Notes under the pieces: model-generated
Told to the model about the DNA's origin: nothing
The model's database searches: none
Seen by the model: the letters and a program-made list of their open reading frames with translations, nothing else
NCBI GenBank assembly: GCA_001898035.1
Contig: MKRX01000012.1
Location: forward strand, 34,758-97,679
DNA from: Armatimonadetes bacterium 55-13
GTDB taxonomy: Bacteria > Armatimonadota > Fimbriimonadia > Fimbriimonadales > Fimbriimonadaceae
Direction: 5' to 3'
Length of the DNA: 62,922 bases
Program-made: the position numbers and the translations under genes
Part shown: one piece after another, positions 52,019 through 60,682 of the stretch
Position numbering within the stretch: position 1 is the stretch's first letter
Layout: every line of letters begins with the position of its first letter

Positions 52019-53135
52019 GCCGTTAAAATATCCCGTGGTTCCTCACTTCTACTACAACTCCTTGATCGAGAAGTACTCATTTGGGCCCAAACACCCCCTA
52101 AAGCCCGAGCGAGTTGACCGAACGCTTCGCCTCCTAAACGCCATCGCTCCCGTCGAAGTCATCGACGTTCCCTCCGCCACCAGAGAAGACGCGCTACGAT
52201 GCCATGATGAGGACTACATTGATGCCATTCAATCCTTCTCGGAGACTTGGGAAGGAGAAGACGCTCTAACCGACGACCAACAACTGATTCGCCACGAATT
52301 TGGACTCTATGGCGACAATCCCCCCTTCCGAGGTATGTATGAGGCCTCCCTTGGCTACCTAGGAGCCACTGTCGCCGCCGCCAATGCGGTCAAAGATGGC
52401 GCAAACCTCGCCTTCGCTATCACCGGTGGCCTTCACCACGCTCAACGCCGTCTCGCCAGTGGATTCTGCATCTTCGATGACCCTGCCATCGCCTGCGATA
52501 TCCTCCTCGACCGCTTTGATCGAGTCGCCTATGTCGATATTGACGTCCACGCCGGTGATGGCGTGCAATGGATCCACTACGATAACCCGCGGGTCCTCAC
52601 GTGCTCAATCCACGAGGAAGGGAAGACTCTCTACCCTGGCACCTGCTGGCCCGAGGAAACCGGAACTGAGTTCAGCTCCCTCAATGTTCCGATCCAAGCC
52701 CACACCACCGGCGATGTCTGGCTGGACGCCTTCCGCCAAGGCATCCTCCCCGGACTCGAGAAATACCAACCCCAAGCCATCGTCCTCCAACTCGGAACCG
52801 ATACCCACCACCTCGACCCGCTCGGCCACATCAACTCCACCGCCCAAGAGTGGCTAGCCGCCGTCACGGACATCAAAGCGCTGGGCCTTCCCATCGTGGC
52901 CACCGGCGGCGGGGGGTACAACCTCACCACCGTCCCCCGAATGTGGGTCGCCGCTATCCTCACCCTCGCCAATATCCCCTTCCAAAACGAGATCCCCGAA
53001 CATCTCCAACAACCCCTCGGCGCGAAAACTATCTTTGACGACGCTCTCCCCGAACCCAGAAACACCGGCCGCCCCTACGCTGAAAGCGTCATCTCCTGGC
53101 TAAAAACCAACCACCACCCCAACATCCGACCCTAG
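52017..53135 (+). CDS. Histone deacetylase-like (AcuC/class I) zinc hydrolase
   Basis: 372 residues. The arginase/deacetylase fold is clear: KHPLKPERVDRTLRLLN, TGGLHHAQRRLASGFCIFDD (general-base histidines and the FD element), VAYVDIDVHAGDGVQWIHYD (zinc ligands Asp176 and His178), LQLGTDTHHLDPLGHINST (third ligand Asp) and GGGGYNLTTVPRMW with the transition-state Tyr. Such bacterial enzymes remove acetyl or other acyl groups from lysines or small amines; AcuC deacetylates acetyl-CoA synthetase. No acs gene is nearby, so the substrate is open. It shares its start codon bases with the divergent gene. Confidence 0.93.
   Translation: MPLKYPVVPHFYYNSLIEKYSFGPKHPLKPERVDRTLRLLNAIAPVEVIDVPSATREDALRCHDEDYIDAIQSFSETWEGEDALTDDQQLIRHEFGLYGDNPPFRGMYEASLGYLGATVAAANAVKDGANLAFAITGGLHHAQRRLASGFCIFDDPAIACDILLDRFDRVAYVDIDVHAGDGVQWIHYDNPRVLTCSIHEEGKTLYPGTCWPEETGTEFSSLNVPIQAHTTGDVWLDAFRQGILPGLEKYQPQAIVLQLGTDTHHLDPLGHINSTAQEWLAAVTDIKALGLPIVATGGGGYNLTTVPRMWVAAILTLANIPFQNEIPEHLQQPLGAKTIFDDALPEPRNTGRPYAESVISWLKTNHHPNIRP
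52019..52030 (-). promoter_or_regulatory. Leaderless -10 element inside a divergent gene
   Basis: Reverse-strand TATTTT (52030 to 52025), six bases, then the reverse ATG at 52018. The element falls in codons 3-5 of the forward deacetylase gene. Confidence 0.5.
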
Positions 53136-53139
53136 CCCC

Positions 53140-53153
53140 TTGTCCCTCGTCCC
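53140..53153. repeat. Short heptamer repeat after the deacetylase gene
   Basis: TTGTCCC, TCGTCCC (53140-53153), with a degenerate CTAGCCC (53132-53138) before it, overlapping the stop codon. Same NNGTCCC unit as in aroC. Confidence 0.6.
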
Positions 53154-53180
53154 CGGATTTTTCCCAGGTACCCTCCGCCC

Positions 53181-56006
53181 ATGGACGTTAACGGCAACAT
53201 CCCTCCCCGAATCGAGATCGACCCCAAGAAACTCCAAAAGGGTGCTCGAGCAGGATGTGGCTGCGTAACCATTCTCCTGGTCCTCGTTGTTATCCTCGCG
53301 GCCTTCGCCCCCTACACCGAATTTCTTTGGTACACCCACGATGTCCGGCACCCCGAGGTCCTCACCCTCGCGTATTCGACTCAGGGAACGCTTTTCACTT
53401 TCAGCTTCATCGTCTCCCTGTGCGTCTTCTACTTCAGTCTCAAAACCGCCTTCCAGCAGAGCATGGTCTTCCTCGACCGACCCTCGTCGATGGGTCAGCG
53501 CATCGTGACCAACGCCATGACCATGGTCCGAGAGCGCGGTCTGACCCTCGTGAAGATCATCGCCCCCATCTTCGCCCTCTTCACCGCATCGAGTTTCGCC
53601 GGGGAGTGGCAAAAGTGGCTCGTCAGCCGGAGTGCCGTTTCCTTCGGGAAGAACGACCCCCTCTTCGGACTAGACCTCGGTTTCTTCGTCTTCAAACTGC
53701 CGTGGTATCTCTCCATCGTTAGCTTCCTCCTCAGCCTGGCCATCGTCACCACCGTCCTGACCATCGCCGTCTACGTGGGACTCCAAATGCTCGCCATGCT
53801 TGCCAAAGTCGAACTGGGGCGTCCCCAAATTCGGTGGCATGTTTCTATCCTTATCGCCGCCGTATGTTTCACTCTCGGCGCACAGCTCTGGCTTCAATGC
53901 TACGAGTTCGGAACCATCAACAGCGCTCAGTTCACCGGCGCGGGTTACGCCGCCATGACCGAGCTTGCCGCCCAGAAGTTCCTGGCGGTCGCCTGTCTCA
54001 TCGTGGGCATCCTCACTTTGACGACCGTCCGAGCGAAGGTCCCCTATCGAATCGCCATCGGAGGCGGCGTCGCTCTGGGCGCCATCTACCTTATCGGATT
54101 GATCACGGTGCCCGGAATCATTCAACGTGTTGTGGTCGAGCCCGACAAGATCAGCAAAGAAGCCCCGTATGCCAAGCGCGCCATTGACATGACCCGCTTC
54201 GGCCTAGACCTTGACCGGATCGAGGTCAAGGACACCCACGTCACAGATTCCCCCACCAAGGCCGAACTGGCGACGGCCAAGACCACCCTGGACAACATGC
54301 GTCTCTGGTCGCCAGACATCATCCGAAACAGCTTCGAGGGTAGTCAAGGTTTCCGCCCCTACTATTCTTTTAACGACGTAGACCTGGACCGTTACACCAT
54401 CAACGGTAATCCAACGATGGTCATGGTCTCGCCCCGAGACATCCGCTTGGACGGCCTCAATGAGAGCGCCCGCAGCTGGGTCAACATGCGTCTTCAGTAC
54501 ACCCACGGCTTCGGCCTGGTGATGTCTCCGGTCAATCGCAGTAGCTCTAACGGTCAACCTTCATTCCTCGTTCGAGACATCCCAACCAATTCCACCGGCG
54601 GTCCGAAAGTTGATGAACCCCGAATCTACTTCAGCGACTACCGAAGCCCCGATATCGGCGATGACGACCAGTACGCCCTCGTGGACACCAAAGTCGATGA
54701 ATTCGACTTCCTTACGGAAGACAAGGCTGTCACCCACCGCTGGACCGGAGGGCGGGGAATCCCCGTGGGTGGCCTCTTTGCCCGTGTTGCGTTCGCCTTG
54801 GTACTCGGTGATGGCAATTTACTGGTCAGCGGAAACATCACCTCGCAAAGCCGATTGCTCATGCACCGGTCGGTCCTGACTCGTGCATCCAAGCTGTACC
54901 CGTTCCTCAAATTCGACGCCGATCCCTACATCGTCGTCCACAACGGTCGTCTCATCTGGATCCTCGACGGCTACACCACCACCGACCGAATCCCGTACAG
55001 CGAAATGGTTGAAGACGGTAACGCCCGTCTAAACTACATCCGCAACAGCGTCAAAGTGACTATCGACGCCTACTCGGGCGACACCAACGCCTATGCCATC
55101 CAAGGCGACGAGCCCATTCTCAAGGCCTATCGATCGATCTACAAGGGCCTCGTCAAAGACTTTAGCGAGTTTCCAAAGGGACTCGAAGCCCACCTCCGCT
55201 ATCCAGAGGACCTTCTGAGACTTCAAGCCCTCGCCCTCCGCCAATACCACGTGGAGGACACCACCAGCTTCCTCAACAACGGCGACGCATGGGACATCCC
55301 CTTCCAGCGTGGCACCAACGGATACAAGGAAATGATGCGGCCGTATTACGTACAGATGCGCCTTCCTACCGAACCCAAAGAAGGCTTCATGCAAATTCTC
55401 CCCTTCACGCCAAGGCAGAAAGGAAATATGGCTGGCTGGCTCGCCGCCATGTGCGACCCAGGCGACTACGGTCGCCTCATCCTTTACAAATACACGCGCG
55501 GCACCCTGGTTCCGGGACCGGAACTGATGGAATCGAACTTCAATCAGAACGAGGCGATCTCCAACCTTAACAAGCTGCTGAGCAACGACCAGAGCCAAAT
55601 TCGCGTGGGTAACCTCTTGGTAATTCCGGTCGGGCAAAGCGTCATGTATGTGGAGCCGCTCTTCCTCCAAAGTCGAACCACCGGCCTCCAGACCATTCCC
55701 GAGCTGCGAAAGGTCATCCTCGCCCTCAAGGACAAGATTGTCGTGGGAGACACCTATCAGCAAGCGCTTGATCGACTGTTTGGTGACGAGACGCCAACGA
55801 CAACGACTATCCCACAGACCGGCGACACTAAACCGCCGACCACGAGTCCCGGAGTGGTCAACGTGGATGCTGCCAAGGTGAAAGAAGCCCTCGGAATCTT
55901 GGATCAGGCCGAACAAGCCCTCAAGAATGGAGACTTCGCCAAGTACGGTGAATTGCAGAAACAGGCCAGGGAAAGGCTCAGGGCCCTCCTCCAATCAAAA
56001 GGCTAG
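53181..56006 (+). CDS. UPF0182 family large membrane protein
   Basis: 941 residues. About seven membrane helices occupy residues 20-320 (for example ILLVLVVILAAFAPYTEFLW and FTFSFIVSLCVFYFSLKTAF). The extracytoplasmic part follows the UPF0182 pattern: YAKRAIDMTRFGLDLDRIEV, DNMRLWSPDIIRNSFEGSQG, FRPYYSFNDVDLDRYTI and LRYPEDLLRLQALALRQYHV, with VEPLFLQS near the end. The C-terminus is a Thr/Pro-rich linker and a helical tail (ALGILDQAEQALKNGDFAKY). Function unknown in all members. It starts 46 bases after the deacetylase; the GH1 gene follows 16 bases later. Confidence 0.93.
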   Translation: MDVNGNIPPRIEIDPKKLQKGARAGCGCVTILLVLVVILAAFAPYTEFLWYTHDVRHPEVLTLAYSTQGTLFTFSFIVSLCVFYFSLKTAFQQSMVFLDRPSSMGQRIVTNAMTMVRERGLTLVKIIAPIFALFTASSFAGEWQKWLVSRSAVSFGKNDPLFGLDLGFFVFKLPWYLSIVSFLLSLAIVTTVLTIAVYVGLQMLAMLAKVELGRPQIRWHVSILIAAVCFTLGAQLWLQCYEFGTINSAQFTGAGYAAMTELAAQKFLAVACLIVGILTLTTVRAKVPYRIAIGGGVALGAIYLIGLITVPGIIQRVVVEPDKISKEAPYAKRAIDMTRFGLDLDRIEVKDTHVTDSPTKAELATAKTTLDNMRLWSPDIIRNSFEGSQGFRPYYSFNDVDLDRYTINGNPTMVMVSPRDIRLDGLNESARSWVNMRLQYTHGFGLVMSPVNRSSSNGQPSFLVRDIPTNSTGGPKVDEPRIYFSDYRSPDIGDDDQYALVDTKVDEFDFLTEDKAVTHRWTGGRGIPVGGLFARVAFALVLGDGNLLVSGNITSQSRLLMHRSVLTRASKLYPFLKFDADPYIVVHNGRLIWILDGYTTTDRIPYSEMVEDGNARLNYIRNSVKVTIDAYSGDTNAYAIQGDEPILKAYRSIYKGLVKDFSEFPKGLEAHLRYPEDLLRLQALALRQYHVEDTTSFLNNGDAWDIPFQRGTNGYKEMMRPYYVQMRLPTEPKEGFMQILPFTPRQKGNMAGWLAAMCDPGDYGRLILYKYTRGTLVPGPELMESNFNQNEAISNLNKLLSNDQSQIRVGNLLVIPVGQSVMYVEPLFLQSRTTGLQTIPELRKVILALKDKIVVGDTYQQALDRLFGDETPTTTTIPQTGDTKPPTTSPGVVNVDAAKVKEALGILDQAEQALKNGDFAKYGELQKQARERLRALLQSKG

Positions 56007-56021
56007 TGCCAAAATAACCCA

Positions 56022-57371
56022 ATGGCCAGTTTAGAGTTCCCAAAAGGCTTCCTCTGGGGCGCCGCCACCGCGTCGTACCAAATCGAGGGAGCCGTCAATG
56101 AAGGCGGACGGGGACCCTCGGTGTGGGATACCTTCAGCCACACCCCAGGCAAGGTTCAAAACGGAGACAACGGAGATGTCGCGTGTGATCACTATCACCG
56201 CTATCCAGAAGACATCGATCTTATGTCCCAAGTCGGACTCCAGGCCTACCGGTTCTCCATTGCATGGCCCCGCCTTCTGCCAGAGGGAACTGGAGAGGTC
56301 AACCAGGAAGGCATCGACTTTTACAACCGTCTGATCGATGCCCTCATCGCCAAGGGAATCACCCCCTGCGCCACCCTCTTCCACTGGGACTACCCGCAAG
56401 CTCTCCACGATCTAGGCGGCTGGACGCATTTGGATGCCGCTAAGTGGTTTGGAGACTACGCCGAACTCTGTTTCAAGTCTTTCGGAGATCGCATCAAGTT
56501 CTGGATCACCCACAACGAGCCCTGGTGCTATGCCTTCCTTGGCCATGGAATTGGCGAACACGCGCCCGGCGAGAAGGACACCGAATTGATGTACAAGGTC
56601 GGACACGGACTCATCCTGGGTCATGGAGAAGCCGTTGCCCGCTACCGAGCGCTCAACCAGGGTGGCAAGATTGGCATCACGACCAATCACCAGTATTTCC
56701 CGCCCGAGAACCCTGATTCGGAACTCGACCGGCGTGCCTCAGATCAGCAGAACGATTGGATGAACGGATGGTTCCTTGATCCCATCTACTTCGGCGATTA
56801 CCCCGAGTATCTGAAGCGCACCTACCCGATGCCCGAATTCACGCCCGAGCAGTCGAAGCTCATCAGTCAGCCCACTGACTTTATGGGCCTCAACTTCTAC
56901 GCCTCGTCCAAGGTCCGCTACAACCCGAAGTCGGGCAACGAAGCTGAGCAAATTGACGATCCGAGCCTTGAGCACACCGAGATGGGATGGATGGTCGTCC
57001 CGGATGCCCTCCGAGATAGCCTCGTCTATTCCCAAAAGAAGTGGAATCCCAAGGAGATCTTTGTCACCGAAAACGGCTGTGCCTTCAAAGACGAACTCAC
57101 CGGTGATCGAGTCCACGATGACCGCCGAGTCGCGTTCTTGACCGAATACCTGAAGGCCGCCCGCGCTTCCATTGATGAAGGCGCCAAACTCTCCGGCTAC
57201 TTCGTTTGGAGTTTCTTGGATAACTTCGAGTGGGCCTTTGGCTATTCCAAGCGCTTCGGCATCACCTACGTGGACTACGTCACTCAGCAGAGGGTCTTAA
57301 AGGATTCCGCTTTGCTGTACCGAGACATCATCGCCGCGAACTCGCTGGAGCCCACGCTTGCCGGACGATAA
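56022..57371 (+). CDS. Beta-glucosidase, glycoside hydrolase family 1
   Basis: 449 residues, cytosolic (no signal). A retaining GH1 enzyme that hydrolyses beta-glucosides or beta-galactosides. The N-terminal signature FPKGFLWGAATASYQIEGAV, acid/base Glu166 in THNEPWC, nucleophile Glu350 in VTENGCAF, and the substrate-binding WSFLDNFEWAFGYSKRFGI segment are all intact. The start ATG follows the UPF0182 stop by 16 bases, and tyrA starts four bases after its own stop. It is therefore embedded in an operon without an obvious functional link to its neighbours. No transporter gene is adjacent. Confidence 0.97.
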   Translation: MASLEFPKGFLWGAATASYQIEGAVNEGGRGPSVWDTFSHTPGKVQNGDNGDVACDHYHRYPEDIDLMSQVGLQAYRFSIAWPRLLPEGTGEVNQEGIDFYNRLIDALIAKGITPCATLFHWDYPQALHDLGGWTHLDAAKWFGDYAELCFKSFGDRIKFWITHNEPWCYAFLGHGIGEHAPGEKDTELMYKVGHGLILGHGEAVARYRALNQGGKIGITTNHQYFPPENPDSELDRRASDQQNDWMNGWFLDPIYFGDYPEYLKRTYPMPEFTPEQSKLISQPTDFMGLNFYASSKVRYNPKSGNEAEQIDDPSLEHTEMGWMVVPDALRDSLVYSQKKWNPKEIFVTENGCAFKDELTGDRVHDDRRVAFLTEYLKAARASIDEGAKLSGYFVWSFLDNFEWAFGYSKRFGITYVDYVTQQRVLKDSALLYRDIIAANSLEPTLAGR

Positions 57372-57374
57372 GCC

Positions 57375-58190
57375 GTGACCATCGGCGTTGTCGGCACCGG
57401 TCTCATCGGCGGCTCCATTGGGTTGGGCTTGCGTTCGGCCAGCCATCGGGTCATCGGATTTGAAGCAAATGCGGACGCCGCCAAGACCGCCTTTGATCGA
57501 GGGTGCGTCGATGCGTTGGGATCGCTCGAAGAAGTTTCCCAAGCCGACGTCGTATTCATCTGCGTACCTCCCTCGCTCATCGCCGAAACTGCCGCCAAGG
57601 TGTGCTCCCTCAAGCCGCCGAAAACCATCGTGACGGACTGTGGAAGCACCAAATCTGCCGTCGTGACTTGGCTCGATCAAAGTGGGGAAGACCTCTTCGT
57701 GCCCGGCCACCCGATGGCGGGACACGAGAAATCGGGCCCGAAATTCGCCTCGGCCTGGATGTTCCGAGGTGCTCGCTGGATCCTTACCCCCACCGCCTTC
57801 ACGAATAAGGAAGCCGTGAAGACCATCGAGAAGCTGGTCGGGGAGCTCGGAGCTACCCCGGTTCGACTCGATTCAGAGATGCACGACCGAGATGTCGCCC
57901 TCCTCAGCCATCTCCCCCATGCTCTCGCTGCGGTACTCGTGCAAATGGCCGAAAAGCTGAACTCGACGGATGCCTCGGGGGGATCGTGGCGAGACCTCAC
58001 CCGCGTCGGAGGAGTTGATCCTGAACTCTGGATGCAGATCCTCACCACCAACCGTGCTCAGGTTGCATCTGCGCTGAACGAATTCCGAGACCGCCTTGGC
58101 GGTCTTCAAAAAGCCCTGGAAGAAAACAACGATCAAGGCGTATGGCAGTTCTTTGAAGACGCCCGCGCCGCAAAGGAGAAACAGTCTTGA
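57375..58190 (+). CDS. tyrA: Prephenate dehydrogenase
   Basis: 271 residues from a GTG. It oxidises and decarboxylates prephenate to 4-hydroxyphenylpyruvate for tyrosine. The NAD motif is GVVGTGLIGGSIGLGL (residues of about 4-19), with ADVVFICVPPSLIAETAAKV, DCGSTKSAVV, GHPMAGHEKSGPKFASAWMF and the LLSHLPHALAAVLVQ helix. There is no ACT domain, so allosteric control by tyrosine, if any, is different. The stop overlaps the aroA start (TTGA), giving translational coupling in a tyrA-aroA-cmk run. Confidence 0.95.
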   Translation: MTIGVVGTGLIGGSIGLGLRSASHRVIGFEANADAAKTAFDRGCVDALGSLEEVSQADVVFICVPPSLIAETAAKVCSLKPPKTIVTDCGSTKSAVVTWLDQSGEDLFVPGHPMAGHEKSGPKFASAWMFRGARWILTPTAFTNKEAVKTIEKLVGELGATPVRLDSEMHDRDVALLSHLPHALAAVLVQMAEKLNSTDASGGSWRDLTRVGGVDPELWMQILTTNRAQVASALNEFRDRLGGLQKALEENNDQGVWQFFEDARAAKEKQS

Positions 58191-59473
58191 CCCTCACCAT
58201 CGACCCCATCAAAGGATTGCGCGGCGCCATGCGACCCCCGAGCGATAAGTCGCTCACTCACCGGGCCTACATGTTTGCCGCCATTGCCAAAGGGGATTCT
58301 TTGGTACAAAACCCACTCCGGGGAGAAGACTGCGAATCCACTCTCGCCTGTCTCGCTCAAATGGGATTGACCTTCGAATGGCTCAATGAGACGACCGTTC
58401 GAATTCGCCCTGCCGCCGAGTGGACCCAACCTACCGATCATCTCGATTGTGGCAACAGCGGCACCACCATGCGCCTGATGAGCGGCCTCATCGCCAGTCG
58501 AGATCTCGATGTGACCATGATTGGTGATGCCTCCCTCTCCAAAAGACCAATGAAGCGCATCGCGGAGCCACTTCGCTTGATGGGCGCCACCGTCGAAGGC
58601 GATACGCCTCCACTTCACATTAAGGGCTCCTCACATCTCAAGGGCATCGACTACCAGTCTCCCGTTGCCAGCGCCCAAATCAAGAGTTGCACCCTCCTCG
58701 CTGGCCTCCGAGCGGAAGGTGAAACCTGGGTGACCGAACCCAGCCTTAGCCGAGATCACACCGAACGGATGCTCACCGCGCTCGGAGTACCCCTTCTCCG
58801 CGATGGCGACAAGAGGGTAGGTGTCACCGGCGGAGCAGAATTCGGCGGCTTCGAATTCGATGTCCCCGGCGACATTTCCAGCGTCGCCTTCTTCATGGTC
58901 GCCGCCGCCATCCTCCCGACCTCCCGTCTCGAGATCAAGGACCTAAGCGTGAATCCCTCACGCACCGGCATCTTCGATGTCTTCCTCGAAGCGGGCATCC
59001 CGTGCATTCTGGAAGAGGAGCGAGAAGTTCTTGGCGAACCAGTCACCGACCTGGTCGTCGCCTCACCCTTCGAGAAGAAGCGCTCCTTCGAAATCTCCGG
59101 TCCTCTTGTCCCTCGCCTCATCGACGAAATCCCCGTCCTCGCCGTACTCGCTACCCAGTGCCAAGGCACGACGGTGATTAAGGACGCAAGAGAACTCAGA
59201 GTCAAAGAGAGCGATCGCATCGAACTCGTTGCCGATGGTCTGCGCCGCATGGGTGCTTCCGTCGAAACCTTCGAGGACGGAATGGCGATCGAGGGACCCG
59301 TGAAGCTGCAAGGAACTTACATCGACGCCCATCACGACCACCGCATCGCCATGGCGTTCGCCGTCGCCGGTCTCGCCGCAGAGGGGCAGACAACCATCGA
59401 TGGCGCGGAATCCATCGCGACCAGCTTCCCAAGCTTCGAATCTGAGCTTCGCCGACTGACGGTGGAGGGCTAA
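58187..59473 (+). CDS. aroA: 3-phosphoshikimate 1-carboxyvinyltransferase (EPSP synthase)
   Basis: 428 residues from a TTG that overlaps the tyrA stop; AAAGGAG lies at good distance before it. It joins shikimate-3-phosphate and PEP in the shikimate pathway. Motifs: RGAMRPPSDKSLTHRAYMFA (active-site Lys), DCGNSGTTMRLMSGLIA, KRPMKRIAEPLRLMGA, the PVASAQIKSCTLLAGL region and LRVKESDRIELVADGLRRMG, with DHRIAMAFAVAGL near the end. The PSDKS and GNSGTT sites look normal. cmk starts two bases after its stop. Confidence 0.97.
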   Translation: MTLTIDPIKGLRGAMRPPSDKSLTHRAYMFAAIAKGDSLVQNPLRGEDCESTLACLAQMGLTFEWLNETTVRIRPAAEWTQPTDHLDCGNSGTTMRLMSGLIASRDLDVTMIGDASLSKRPMKRIAEPLRLMGATVEGDTPPLHIKGSSHLKGIDYQSPVASAQIKSCTLLAGLRAEGETWVTEPSLSRDHTERMLTALGVPLLRDGDKRVGVTGGAEFGGFEFDVPGDISSVAFFMVAAAILPTSRLEIKDLSVNPSRTGIFDVFLEAGIPCILEEEREVLGEPVTDLVVASPFEKKRSFEISGPLVPRLIDEIPVLAVLATQCQGTTVIKDARELRVKESDRIELVADGLRRMGASVETFEDGMAIEGPVKLQGTYIDAHHDHRIAMAFAVAGLAAEGQTTIDGAESIATSFPSFESELRRLTVEG

Positions 59474-59475
59474 CC

Positions 59476-60144
59476 ATGAGCAAAATCGTGATCGCTATCG
59501 ACGGACCCGCCGGCGCGGGTAAGAGCACTGTTGCCAAGGCCCTCGCCAAAGAACTCGGCCTCCAATATCTGGACACCGGGGCCATGTACCGCGCCCTTGC
59601 CCTCGCCGCCTCCAGAGCCGGACTGAGCGAAAACGACGGCGACAAAGCTGCCGAGATCGCCAAGACGTTACATATCCACTTCGCCGAAGGCGCCCCGCCC
59701 CACGTTATCCTGAATGACGAAGACGTCACCACCGCCATCCGAACTCCCGAAATCGGAGAACTCGCCAGCGCTCTCAGCACCCATAGTGGCGTGCGTAGAG
59801 AACTCGTCAAAAGACAGCAGGCAATGGTTGCCGAAGGTGGCTACACTCTGGAAGGCCGAGACGTCACCACCGTCGTCGCGCCTAACGCAGACGTCAAGGT
59901 CTACCTAACCGCCTCCCTGGAAGAAAGAGCCAAACGCCGCCACGTTGAGATGTCCGAGAAGGGAATGGAAACGCCCGAATACGACGACCTCCGCCGCCAA
60001 ATGCAAACCCGGGACCACCGAGACATCACCCGAGACGACTCCCCCCTCACCGTCGCCGAAGGCGCCACGATTATTGAAAGCGGCGGATTGAGCATCGATG
60101 AAGTAGTGGCTAAGATTCTTGAATTATGCGAGCAAGGGAAATAA
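59476..60144 (+). CDS. cmk: Cytidylate kinase
   Basis: 222 residues. It phosphorylates CMP and dCMP with ATP. The P-loop is DGPAGAGKSTVAKALAKELG (GPAGAGKST), followed by LQYLDTGAMYRALAL (substrate lid region), the LEGRDVTTVVAPNADVKVYL motif and RDHRDITRDDSPLTVAEGAT. It closes the tyrA-aroA-cmk run, an arrangement known in several bacterial groups. The nucleotide composition changes sharply just after its stop. Confidence 0.97.
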   Translation: MSKIVIAIDGPAGAGKSTVAKALAKELGLQYLDTGAMYRALALAASRAGLSENDGDKAAEIAKTLHIHFAEGAPPHVILNDEDVTTAIRTPEIGELASALSTHSGVRRELVKRQQAMVAEGGYTLEGRDVTTVVAPNADVKVYLTASLEERAKRRHVEMSEKGMETPEYDDLRRQMQTRDHRDITRDDSPLTVAEGATIIESGGLSIDEVVAKILELCEQGK

Positions 60145-60239
60145 TTTTGATATGAGGACACAATGATACTCATGTCTTGTGTAATATATACAATCCTTGG
60201 GTGATATCCTCAAGGATCATTGCATGAAAACGAGTGCTT
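60145..60239 (+). promoter_or_regulatory. AT-rich leader of the island
   Basis: AT-rich, unlike the rest of the window. It contains TATACAAT near 60186 and an inverted repeat ATCCTTG (60193-60199) / CAAGGAT (60211-60217), a seven-base stem with an 11-base loop, just upstream of the first island gene. The repeat could be an operator or a leader hairpin. Confidence 0.5.
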
Positions 60240-60575
60240 ATGTCAATAACAAGAGTAATAGGTCCAATATTGGTGCTTTTTGGGATGGTCGGGAACTCCA
60301 TATGCCAGGCAATTCCACCGCTTGGAGGACCAATGGGAAGCAACACTGATCCTTCGAACCTTCCTAACTATTCAATTACGTACACATCTGATGGGAAAGA
60401 CACACTCACCTCTTATGTTTACGAGAATGGTCAAGTAGTCGAAAAAACGACTACATACATTTGGCTCTCAAGCTACGGTAGGCCAGAGTTCGCAGTTAAC
60501 TTTACTAACCAGGTGAAGACGGTGTCAGTAAAGAGCGAAGGTGTAGTCAAAATTCATGTTTTTGTATACACTTGA
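60240..60575 (+). CDS. Small secreted protein of unknown function in the AT-richer island
   Basis: 111 residues from the ATG at 60240; a GTG at 60234 would add two residues. A signal peptide (MSITRVIGPILVLFGMVGNS, cut near CQA) precedes a Ser/Thr-rich beta domain: NYSITYTSDGKDTLTSYVYE, NGQVVEKTTTYIWLSS and VKTVSVKSEGVVKIHVFVYT, i.e. a small sandwich-like fold. Codon use is AT-richer than that of cmk or dapA. No homologue is recognised. It probably belongs with the next gene, which begins about 108 bases downstream. Confidence 0.55.
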   Translation: MSITRVIGPILVLFGMVGNSICQAIPPLGGPMGSNTDPSNLPNYSITYTSDGKDTLTSYVYENGQVVEKTTTYIWLSSYGRPEFAVNFTNQVKTVSVKSEGVVKIHVFVYT

Positions 60576-60682
60576 TCATTATGATACTTTAGGGTTCACC
60601 TCAAGGGATCTTGGCGATAGGAAGGTCGAGAGTGACATTCGACAATCGACCTATCATTACACTTTTCATCTATTTCCAGGGG

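Noticed and set aside
55029-55994. A 321-residue reverse-strand frame inside the UPF0182 gene
   Set aside because: Shadow of a strongly supported gene; no start signal and no domain.
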